The notes beneath the pieces were generated by a model. It was not told where the DNA came from. It searched no databases and saw nothing but the letters and a program-made list of their open reading frames with translations. Shown in pieces: positions 1-5,791 of a stretch of DNA of 7,979 nucleotides (position 1 is its first letter; each line of letters starts with the position of its first letter). The translations under genes and the position numbers were made by a program. This stretch comes from Rhodospirillales bacterium (GTDB lineage: Bacteria; Pseudomonadota; Gammaproteobacteria; Steroidobacterales; Rariloculaceae), in NCBI GenBank assembly GCA_024640665.1, contig JAHEEO010000144.1:1-7979 (forward strand). Direction: 5' to 3'.

Positions 1-878
1 GCTTGTTCATGATAGAGCAGCGCGACACCGATTACTGGAACTTTTCAGTTGGCGGCCGTCTGGAGCGTCAGGAACAGCGACCGAGCAATGGACTTCTCGC
101 AGTCGATGACTATGCAAGCAGTTTTTCTTTCGCGGCAGTGCGCGAGTTTGGTCAAAAGTATTCTCTTGCGCTGAATATCGCTCGCGCGCAACGAATGCCA
201 ACTGCAGAAGAGCTGTATTCCAACGGGCCGCATTTGGCCTCCAGCAGTGTTGAGATTGGTACGCCCACACTGCAGGCAGAGGTTTCCCGTCATGTCGATC
301 TGGGTATTCGTAAGACCAACGAAGATCTGACTTGGAGTGTCACCGCATTCCTGACCGACTACGACAGTTTCATTTTTTTGCGGGACACTGGCAGCATCGA
401 TGCGCTTGCAGCGCTGCCGATATTCGAATACTCGCAGCGCGATGCAAAGTTAACGGGGCTGGAGGCGGAGTTGTTCACTCCCATCGCGAAGTTCGGCGCG
501 GGGGAATTGGATTTACGCATCTTTGGGGACTTTGTTTCAGGCCGCTTTTCGGGGGGCAGCTACATTCCGCGAATGCCGCCGCGGAGGCTCGGCTCCAGGC
601 TGCAATTCCATAACCAGCGCATGATCGCTGGTATCGAGCTGACTCGCTATGACGATCAAACTCGGCTCGCAGCATTCGAGACCCCGACATCGGCTTATTC
701 GATGCTGAACGCCGATCTGAACTGGACGCTCAATTTTCAGCGTGGCCGCTCAATCGACTTGTTCTTGATTGCGTCAAATCTGCTTGATGAAGATGCGCGT
801 CGCCATACGTCGCTTGTGAAGGATTCGACGCCTTTGCCTGGTCGTAATTTCGCAATGGGCGTGCGCGCGTCGCTGTGA
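1..878 (+). CDS. TonB-dependent outer-membrane receptor, C-terminal part (5' end outside window)
   Basis: The reading frame is open from the left edge (first full codon at base 3) to TGA at 876-878, so only the last ~291 residues of a receptor that is normally 650-800 aa are visible. What is seen is a beta-barrel C-terminus: alternating polar/aromatic strands, the barrel signature around residues 61-100 (RAQRMPTAEELYSNGPHLAS, then a VEIGTPTL..E...VDLGI block), a LTGLEAE strand near residue 150, and a terminal segment with NLLDEDARRHTS, PLPGRN and a final strand ending in ASL. These are hallmarks of TonB-dependent transporters, which import metal chelates, siderophores or other scarce ligands across the outer membrane using TonB/ExbBD energy. 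The ELYSNGPHLAS block resembles that of ZnuD-like (zinc/heme) receptors, but no His-rich loop is visible here, so the ligand is undecided. The plug domain and TonB box lie outside the window. Confidence 0.9.
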   Translation, partial: LFMIEQRDTDYWNFSVGGRLERQEQRPSNGLLAVDDYASSFSFAAVREFGQKYSLALNIARAQRMPTAEELYSNGPHLASSSVEIGTPTLQAEVSRHVDLGIRKTNEDLTWSVTAFLTDYDSFIFLRDTGSIDALAALPIFEYSQRDAKLTGLEAELFTPIAKFGAGELDLRIFGDFVSGRFSGGSYIPRMPPRRLGSRLQFHNQRMIAGIELTRYDDQTRLAAFETPTSAYSMLNADLNWTLNFQRGRSIDLFLIASNLLDEDARRHTSLVKDSTPLPGRNFAMGVRASL

Positions 879-883
879 GCTTC

Positions 884-916
884 GACCGCCTGTGCCAGGT
901 TCAAAGTGTTGCGGTC
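884..916. terminator. Possible hairpin terminator between convergent transcripts
   Basis: GACCGC (884-889) pairs with GCGGTC (911-916), and an inner CCTG/CAGG pair (889-892 / 896-899) overlaps the arm. It starts 5 bases after the receptor stop codon and would also lie at the end of the minus-strand small gene. No convincing U-tract follows on either strand, so intrinsic termination is doubtful. Confidence 0.25.
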
Positions 917-945
917 CGCCGCTATTGTTTACCCGCTGGTAGTGA

Positions 946-1044
946 CTATCCGCCGGCACCAATGCCTAGTGCGACGGCTGTAATCCATAATCCCAGCACG
1001 CCCGTGCAAATCATCATGAACATCATGCTTTTGACCAGTCTCAT
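946..1044 (-). CDS. Putative 32-aa single-pass membrane protein in the sigma-54 promoter region
   Basis: On the minus strand an ATG (complement of 1042-1044) opens 32 codons ending in TAG (complement of 946-948). The start is preceded by AAGGA, 7 bases away, a good ribosome binding site. The peptide begins MRLVKSMM, with two positive charges at the N-terminus, and continues with an almost uninterrupted hydrophobic stretch containing one Cys and one Trp (around residues 9-28). It ends LGIGAGG with no charged residue after Lys5. This is the pattern of a small inner-membrane protein with its N-terminus inside, or of an uncleaved signal-like peptide. No in-frame ATG, GTG or TTG lies between the promoter and this ATG. 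It sits about 55 bp downstream of a strong sigma-54 promoter match on the same strand (1111-1126), which is the best argument that it is expressed. I do not recognise a family. It could instead be a chance ORF inside a sigma-54-dependent small RNA. Confidence 0.5.
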   Translation of the reverse strand: MRLVKSMMFMMICTGVLGLWITAVALGIGAGG

Positions 1045-1110
1045 TTTATTGTCCTTGCAGTATGGGTTAACTAAGGGGGGACGCCAAGAGCCATCCTTCG
1101 GAAACTACAC

Positions 1111-1126
1111 AGCAAGTCGCATGCCA
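1111..1126 (-). promoter_or_regulatory. Sigma-54 (-24/-12) promoter, reading left
   Basis: Read on the minus strand this is TGGCATGCGACTTGCT. The sigma-54 consensus is TGGCACG-N4-TTGCW; here only the C after TGGCA is changed, and the invariant GG and GC are exactly 10 bases apart. The expected start of transcription is near base 1100, about 55 bases before the start codon of the minus-strand small gene. The divergent neighbour encodes a sigma-54 activator, and a palindrome suitable as its enhancer site lies upstream, so the context fits well. Confidence 0.75.
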
Positions 1127-1190
1127 CATGGGAAATTTCTAATATTATCAGTGGTATAGCCGAGCATTGCGCCGTCTGCGGTCAACTCAA

Positions 1191-1196
1191 CTGCCA
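1191..1196. promoter_or_regulatory. Possible second half-site of the activator enhancer (CTGCCA)
   Basis: CTGCCATT at 1191-1198 repeats the left arm of the palindrome at 1223-1238, exactly 32 bp (about three helical turns) away, so both would face the same side of the DNA. It lies near -90 relative to the predicted sigma-54 start. The matching right arm is missing (TTGGCG follows immediately), so it is at best a half-site. Confidence 0.35.
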
Positions 1197-1222
1197 TTGG
1201 CGCATGACAATAACGTCTTAGG

Positions 1223-1238
1223 CTGCCATTATTGGCAG
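1223..1238. promoter_or_regulatory. Perfect palindrome CTGCCATTATTGGCAG, candidate enhancer (UAS) and autoregulatory site
   Basis: Two 6-bp arms, CTGCCA and TGGCAG, surround a 4-bp spacer. The centre is about 130 bp upstream of the start predicted for the leftward sigma-54 promoter, the usual distance for an enhancer-binding-protein site. It also ends two bases before the ATG at 1241 of the activator gene, so a bound dimer could block that gene's own expression. Binding by the adjacent activator is inferred from position only. Confidence 0.55.
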
Positions 1239-1240
1239 TT

Positions 1241-2581
1241 ATGAAGCATGAACCCAGCGCTCAGGCCATCATCAACGGCATCACGGATCCGGCGATACTG
1301 CTGAGCCGGGATTACCAAATCCTATTTGCCAACCCGGCTTACGAGGCGGTTTACGGCGATGGCCGTTCGCTGCGGGCCCGGCATTGTTATGAAGTCAGTC
1401 ATGGCAATTCTGTGCCTTGCGATCAAGCAGGAGAGCAGTGCCCGTTGAAGCAGTGTCTGGAGAGCCGGCAAATTGCGCGCGTGTTGCATGTGCACCATAC
1501 GCCGCGTGGTCAGGAATATGTCAACGTCGAAACGTGGCCGGTCAGTGACGACGCCGGCGAGCCCGTCTACTTCATTGAAGTACTGCGGCCGTCGAATATC
1601 GCAAAGCCCGGCGTTGGCGATGGATTGATTGGCAAGTCACGCGCGTTTCAAGAGATGCTCGGTTTTGTCGATCGCGTTGCGCCAACGCAGACCAATGTGT
1701 TGCTGTTAGGAGAGTCGGGGACCGGCAAAGAAGTAGTGGCCCGGACCATTCACGAACGCAGTCAGCGGCGCCTCGGCCCGTTTGTTCCGGTTGAGTGCAC
1801 CGGGTTGCCCGAGACGCTTTTCGAAAGCGAGCTGTTCGGTCATGAGAAAGGGGCATTCACCGGCGCCAGCGCTGCGAAGCCGGGGCTGGTAGAGGCGGCT
1901 GCGGGCGGTACTTTGTTCCTTGATGAGGTCGGTGATATTCCGCTGGGCGAGCAGGTAAAACTGCTGCGTCTCCTCGAGACTAGACAGTTCCGTAGAGTCG
2001 GCAGCACAGAGCCTCGCATGAGCGACTTTCGGCTGGTCTGTGCCACGAATAAGAATCTGGTCAGGATGGTTCAGGAGGGGCAGTTCCGTGAAGATCTATT
2101 CTTTCGCTTGAGCGTATTCGAGGTAGTTCTGCCGCCCCTTCGAGTTCGAGAAGGCGACGTGGCGGTACTCGTGCAAAACATGTTGCTGCGGGCTGACGCG
2201 GCGCTGCGAATATCCCCGGAGGCGCTGGAGTGCTTGGAGCGCTATGCATTTCCCGGCAATATTCGCGAGTTGCGCAACGCGATAGAACGCGCCGCAATCA
2301 TGTGCGATGGCGACACGATTTTACCTGAGCATTTGCCGCAACGATTTCTTGCGGCTGAGGACGCGATTACCGATGCAGCGGCCGCAGCCCGGCACGCTGC
2401 AACGGGCATCAGCAGCGATAACGGTAATGAGCCGGCACTGAAATCGCTGGCCGACGTAGAGACCGAGTATCTGCGGTTTGCGCTGCGCCATCACCACGGA
2501 GACCGGCGGGCGTTGGCTGAGAAGCTGGGCATCAGCGAGCGCGCCCTTTACCGCAAGCTGTCAAAGCTGCGGCATCAATAA
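1241..2581 (+). CDS. Sigma-54-dependent transcriptional activator (PAS - AAA+ - Fis-type HTH)
   Basis: This 446-aa enhancer-binding protein would remodel the RNA polymerase-sigma-54 closed complex by ATP hydrolysis. Residues ~4-115 form a PAS-type sensor domain (ILLSRDYQILFANPAYE) with cysteines at 49, 60, 67 and 72 in the CYEV..G....C......CPL..C arrangement. Residues ~130-365 are the AAA+ domain: Walker A GESGTGKE (157-164), the sigma-54 contact loop GAFTGA (204-209), Walker B LFLDE (225-229), an FREDLFFRL arginine-finger region and FPGNIREL (sensor II). Residues 403-446 are a Fis-type helix-turn-helix (AEKLGISERALYRKL). There is no phospho-receiver domain, so the signal is probably sensed directly by the PAS domain. 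Start choice: TTG at 1232 is in frame but lies inside the palindrome 1223-1238, so ATG 1241 is preferred. Neither start has a strong Shine-Dalgarno (TTAGG at 1218-1222 favours TTG slightly). The likely target is the divergent sigma-54 promoter. Confidence 0.93.
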   Translation: MKHEPSAQAIINGITDPAILLSRDYQILFANPAYEAVYGDGRSLRARHCYEVSHGNSVPCDQAGEQCPLKQCLESRQIARVLHVHHTPRGQEYVNVETWPVSDDAGEPVYFIEVLRPSNIAKPGVGDGLIGKSRAFQEMLGFVDRVAPTQTNVLLLGESGTGKEVVARTIHERSQRRLGPFVPVECTGLPETLFESELFGHEKGAFTGASAAKPGLVEAAAGGTLFLDEVGDIPLGEQVKLLRLLETRQFRRVGSTEPRMSDFRLVCATNKNLVRMVQEGQFREDLFFRLSVFEVVLPPLRVREGDVAVLVQNMLLRADAALRISPEALECLERYAFPGNIRELRNAIERAAIMCDGDTILPEHLPQRFLAAEDAITDAAAAARHAATGISSDNGNEPALKSLADVETEYLRFALRHHHGDRRALAEKLGISERALYRKLSKLRHQ

Positions 2582-2610
2582 ATCGGGTTTTGCCACCCAG
2601 GTCACCGTCG

Positions 2611-2807
2611 TGTCGACACAATCGACATATACTTCAGATATGTCGAAATAGACTTAGAATTTCGACATATAACGGCCGACATGTCTTCGGAATCGACATG
2701 TTGCTGCCAAATGTCGATTCTTGCCAGCTTTTTCGACATTGGCCGCGCATATGTCGATAACATAAATATGGGGCTTAAATGCGGCGAAATTCCGCGAAAA
2801 TGTAGAT
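2611..2807. repeat. Array of alternating TCGACAT / ATGTCGA half-sites (operator-like repeats)
   Basis: The 7-mer TCGACAT or its complement occurs exactly seven times between 2622 and 2757: forward at 2622, 2662, 2693 and 2733, reverse at 2640, 2711 and 2751. They pair into 25-bp palindromes TCGACAT-N11-ATGTCGA at 2622-2646, 2693-2717 and 2733-2757. A fourth, imperfect one (2662-2687) has its right arm decayed and displaced by one base. Starts are spaced 40, 31 and 40 bp. Further partial copies are TGTCGACA at 2611-2618, CCGACATGTC at 2676-2685 and ATGTAGAT at 2800-2807. The arms of neighbouring units also pair outward: ATATGTCGAAAT (2638-2649) is the exact complement of 2659-2670. The array fills the gap upstream of the fic-type gene. 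I read it as a multi-site binding region for a dimeric regulator. A non-coding hairpin element is the alternative. Confidence 0.8.
2733..2763 (+). promoter_or_regulatory. Weak candidate sigma-70 promoter for the Fic gene
   Basis: TCGACA (2733-2738, 5 of 6 to TTGACA) and TAACAT (2758-2763, 4 of 6 to TATAAT) are separated by 19 bases. The -35-like hexamer is part of the last operator palindrome, so a bound regulator would cover it. The spacing is long and the match weak. Confidence 0.2.
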
Positions 2808-2840
2808 AAATTGCCTCGAACACCAGGAAAACCGGCCATT

Positions 2841-4037
2841 ATGCAGGCCGATTCTACGGTGATCGGCTCAAATGGAGACGCAACCGTGGCCAGTTTCGAT
2901 CCCAAGATGCCTTATAACGAGCTGCCTCTGCTGCCGCCGGATGTTGCTGAAGTCGAGACGCCACAGGTACTGAAGGCCTGCATTAACGCGCGCGTGGCGC
3001 TGGCGGAACTGAAGCAGGCGGCGCAACTGATTCCCAACGCCTCGGTGCTGATCAATGCGTTGCCGATGCTCGAAGCGCGAGCCAGTTCGGAAATTGAAAA
3101 TATCGTGACGACTGCCGACAACATGTTTCGCTACATGGACGCTTCAGAATCGGCAGCAGACCCGGCTACCAAGGAGGCGTTGCGTTATCGGCGCGCGTTA
3201 TTCGATGGCGCGGACCATGTGCGCACAAGCGCGCTCAGCGTTGCAGCGGCAATCGAGGTTTGCCGGACGATTAAAGACGAGCAGCTCAATCTTCGCGCCA
3301 ACCCCGGGACGAGCTTGCGCAATAGTGCAACGGGCGAGGTGATATATACGCCGCCGGAAGGCCAGTCCTTGCTGCGAGAGAAGCTGGAAAACTGGGCCAG
3401 CTTTCTAAATTCGCCGAGCGATCTCGATCCGCTCGTCCGTATGGCAATTCAGCACTATCAATTCGAAGCGATACATCCGTTTCCGGATGGCAATGGTCGA
3501 ACCGGTCGCGTACTCAACGTCTTGTATCTCGTTGAACAGGGGCTGATTGACGATCCGATCCTGTACTTGAGCCGATACATTATCAGTACGAAGGCAGACT
3601 ATTATCGATTGCTGAATGAAGTAACTACCGAGCAGGCATGGTCGGCCTGGGTGCTGTACATGCTCAAGGGCATTGAAGAAACTTGTCTCTGGACGACCGA
3701 CAAGATCCGCTCGATTCGCGAATTAATGAGCCACACGGGCAGCTTCATCCAAAGGCGGCTGCCGAAGATCTATTCATGGGAGTTGGTGCAGTTACTATTC
3801 ATGCAGCCGTATTGCCGAATCGCTCACATCGTGGATGCAGATCTGGCGAAACGGCAGACGGCTTCCGTTTATCTGAAGCAGCTTGTTGAAATCGGAATCT
3901 TGGAGGAACTCAAGGTTGGCCGAGAAACGCTGTTCGTGCATCCAAAATATATTGAATTGCTCACCGGTGATGAGAACGTGTGGGTCTACTATGCTGGCAT
4001 CGAGACGGAATCTATCGATGCCGCGAAGCTTGCTTGA
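2841..4037 (+). CDS. Fic-family protein adenylyltransferase, self-inhibited (class II, SoFic-like)
   Basis: Fic enzymes transfer AMP from ATP to Ser, Thr or Tyr hydroxyls of proteins, and many also remove it. The 398-aa product has, in order: an N-terminal Fic-associated domain with the motif PYNELPLLPP; the inhibitory helix SSEIEN (residues 82-87, matching [S/T]xxxE[G/N], with E86 as the inhibitory Glu); the Fic core with the complete catalytic motif HPFPDGNGRTGR (212-223; H212 is the catalytic base); and a C-terminal winged-helix domain (~315-385) including KRQTASVYLKQLVEIGIL. All key residues are present, so it should be active and restrained in cis, which fits the lack of a neighbouring antitoxin gene. 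It strongly resembles, from memory, the Shewanella oneidensis SoFic protein. ATG 2841 has AGGA 12 bases upstream. GTG 2886 has GGAG 8 bases upstream, would give 383 aa, and fits the family's shorter N-terminus equally well. The target protein is unknown. The TCGACAT array lies directly upstream. Confidence 0.92.
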   Translation: MQADSTVIGSNGDATVASFDPKMPYNELPLLPPDVAEVETPQVLKACINARVALAELKQAAQLIPNASVLINALPMLEARASSEIENIVTTADNMFRYMDASESAADPATKEALRYRRALFDGADHVRTSALSVAAAIEVCRTIKDEQLNLRANPGTSLRNSATGEVIYTPPEGQSLLREKLENWASFLNSPSDLDPLVRMAIQHYQFEAIHPFPDGNGRTGRVLNVLYLVEQGLIDDPILYLSRYIISTKADYYRLLNEVTTEQAWSAWVLYMLKGIEETCLWTTDKIRSIRELMSHTGSFIQRRLPKIYSWELVQLLFMQPYCRIAHIVDADLAKRQTASVYLKQLVEIGILEELKVGRETLFVHPKYIELLTGDENVWVYYAGIETESIDAAKLA

Positions 4038-4336
4038 TAGCGGCCAGGCGCTCATTGATTAAGATGTGCTTGCTATGCACACGCCAGCCCATGTCGTCTT
4101 CAACTTAACGGTCCGGTTGTATCCGCATTTTCCGCATTTTGGACCGGCGTTGAATATTGCGGCTTATACGATTATCTATTAACTCGCGCCTCGGCACGAT
4201 TCATACTAGACTCATACCAGCTGCCGCTCAGCGGCCTGAACATCATAGTAAACACCAGAATCCTTAATACGGGTATGGTTTCTACTGGTTAAAATACAGC
4301 GCGCCTGGCACGCGCACTAGGGTGGGGAAAAACCTG
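4038..4336. other. Gene-free region upstream of the four-gene operon
   Basis: I find no convincing gene in these 299 bp. It contains a 9-bp tandem repeat at 4123-4140, a short hairpin GCCGC-TCA-GCGGC at 4223-4235 without a T-tract, and an AT-rich TAAAAT (4290-4295) that could be a -10 element for the downstream gene. I could not find a matching -35 at normal spacing. The leader before the ATG at 4337 would then be about 35 bases. A 35-codon frame at 4075-4182 has no ribosome binding site and is probably chance. Confidence 0.5.
4109..4146. repeat. Tandem 9-bp repeat CCGCATTTT x2 inside a 6-bp inverted repeat
   Basis: CCGCATTTT occurs back to back at 4123-4131 and 4132-4140. The pair is enclosed by CGGTCC (4109-4114) and its exact complement GGACCG (4141-4146), leaving a 26-base loop that contains both repeats. 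It lies 72 bases after the Fic stop codon. No function can be assigned. Confidence 0.5.
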
Positions 4337-5716
4337 ATGAAAACCTGCATTGGGCTGACGACGGCCATTGCGGCAACGACGTTTATCGCCGGCTTGGCAG
4401 CGGCGCAGCAAGTTGCGGATGTGGGATTTAGAAGCGTCGGTCGCGGCGCGCCGCTGGCTGCAGATCTCCGCGAATACGACATAACGGGTCCGAGCATCCC
4501 GGTCACTTTCGGGCCGGACGGTCCGCAAATGGATCCTGATGTATTCATTGGTTCCGCACGCAATGGAGCATCCCCGCCGGGGATCGAACCGCTCGATAGG
4601 GACTTGTTCACTTCCGACGACTTCTACAAAGACCGAGACCTTTGGAGTGATCAGCGATACTTTCGTTGCAACAGCCCCGTTGCACTGGAAGAGCAGCGTG
4701 GTGCCAACGGCTCGCCAATCATGGGCGATAACCCGCCGGTTACGGCAGCTTGGGGAAATTGCGATATCGACTATCCGCGCGAAGCCATCGTCAGTCCATA
4801 TGGTTTCGATACCGCGCAGGCACATTACGAAGCGCTGCTAGCAGAAACTCGCGAACGCGGCGGGCCTACTGAACACACGTATGCGACAGTGCCTGGCGAG
4901 TGGACCGGGCGGTACATGCACCCTGGGCGAACGCCTGGTAACGCCTACTGGTACCGCATGCGCCACAATCAGTTTACTACGATTATGTCGTTGCTCACTG
5001 AGGAATACCAAACTCGGATGGTGCAAGAGGCTTATCACCAGGCAACCACCAATGCGCCGCAGTGGCCGTCACAATACTGCTGGCCAGAAGGTTTTATGCG
5101 GCGCTGGCATGAGTTTGCCGTTTGGGAGCACCACATTATGGTGACGCCCTCGGTTGTGCAGATTTTGACGGGCGTGGCACGCAATTTTATTACCAATATT
5201 CACATTGGACGCGAGTTCAATATGGAAGGCTCCGTACCCCGATTAGGCGCCGACGTACCTCGATGGTATGGCGAAACCATCGGCTTCTGGGACGAGGACA
5301 CACTGATAACCTGGACGTCGAATATTCAGGGCTGGGCCGTGCATGGCGCATTTGAATACTCAAACAAGATGCAGACCATCGAAATCTACACGCCGAACCG
5401 TGACGCGGCGGGCAACTTCGTCGGCTTGAATCACGAAGCCATTTTTTACGATCCAGAAGCACTCGTCGAGCCCATTCGTATCATCCGCAGCTATCTAAAG
5501 ACCAGCGGTTTCGAGGAAGCGGATCCATACGTCTTTATCGAATGCGTGCAGACTATTTTCCCTATTGAGGGCAAGTCAACGCCGGTTTCACCCGGCACCG
5601 TTATCAATTACAAAGTGCCAGATATGTACGGTCGGCCATGGGCGCAGATCTGGGAAGAGTATTGGGAGCAGGGTATGGAGAAGCCGGAAGAGCAAGATCT
5701 CTTCAGCTTCGATTAA
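4337..5716 (+). CDS. Secreted protein of unknown function, first gene of a four-gene operon
   Basis: The 459-aa product starts with a Sec signal peptide (MK at the start, a hydrophobic core, then GLAAA|QQ; predicted cut after residue 23). The mature protein is therefore periplasmic or exported. It is acidic and very rich in Trp and Tyr. Recognisable blocks are YCWPEGFMRRW (C248), a VTPSVVQIL segment, then WYGETIGFWDEDTL (310-323), a HGAFEYSNKMQTIEIYT segment and FYDPEALVEPI. The order Cys-x-P-x-G-x-x-R, then W-x-G-[DE]-[ST]-[IV]-G-x-W-[DE]-x-DTL, then YS-x-x-[LM]-x-x-x-E is one I know from large groups of uncharacterised exported proteobacterial proteins that often sit beside DUF6152 genes. 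No catalytic motif is visible. ATG 4337 is preferred over GTG 4322 because GGGGA lies 8 bases before it and it puts the signal peptide in register. The next gene starts 75 bases downstream. Confidence 0.85.
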   Translation: MKTCIGLTTAIAATTFIAGLAAAQQVADVGFRSVGRGAPLAADLREYDITGPSIPVTFGPDGPQMDPDVFIGSARNGASPPGIEPLDRDLFTSDDFYKDRDLWSDQRYFRCNSPVALEEQRGANGSPIMGDNPPVTAAWGNCDIDYPREAIVSPYGFDTAQAHYEALLAETRERGGPTEHTYATVPGEWTGRYMHPGRTPGNAYWYRMRHNQFTTIMSLLTEEYQTRMVQEAYHQATTNAPQWPSQYCWPEGFMRRWHEFAVWEHHIMVTPSVVQILTGVARNFITNIHIGREFNMEGSVPRLGADVPRWYGETIGFWDEDTLITWTSNIQGWAVHGAFEYSNKMQTIEIYTPNRDAAGNFVGLNHEAIFYDPEALVEPIRIIRSYLKTSGFEEADPYVFIECVQTIFPIEGKSTPVSPGTVINYKVPDMYGRPWAQIWEEYWEQGMEKPEEQDLFSFD

Positions 5717-5791
5717 GCCTGGCAGATTTAGAATAGATATTGGCATAAACTAGGCGTCGAATTTAATGGCGCGGTTGGAGGGTTTTGAAAA

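Noticed and set aside
875..1159. 94-codon plus-strand frame overlapping the receptor stop codon
   Set aside because: It runs antisense to the better supported small minus-strand gene and through the sigma-54 promoter, has no family resemblance, and its hydrophobic middle is only the complement of the small gene's region.
2841..4037. A toxin-antitoxin pair around the Fic gene
   Set aside because: No small antitoxin gene flanks it, and the inhibitory SSEIEN helix is within the same protein, as in class II Fic enzymes.
4075..4182. 35-codon ORF in the gene-free region after the Fic gene
   Set aside because: It has no ribosome binding site and no signal or membrane pattern, and its PHFPHF part is just the translated 9-bp tandem repeat.
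4307..4322. TGGCACGCGCACTAGG, resembling a sigma-54 -24 element upstream of the operon
   Set aside because: The -24 half TGGCACG is perfect, but AG stands where the invariant GC of the -12 element must be, so it is not a functional -24/-12 pair.
4289..4825. 178-codon minus-strand frame opposite the secreted-protein gene
   Set aside because: Its translation is low-complexity Arg/Cys-rich, without a domain. The plus strand here has a signal peptide, a ribosome binding site and recognisable motifs.
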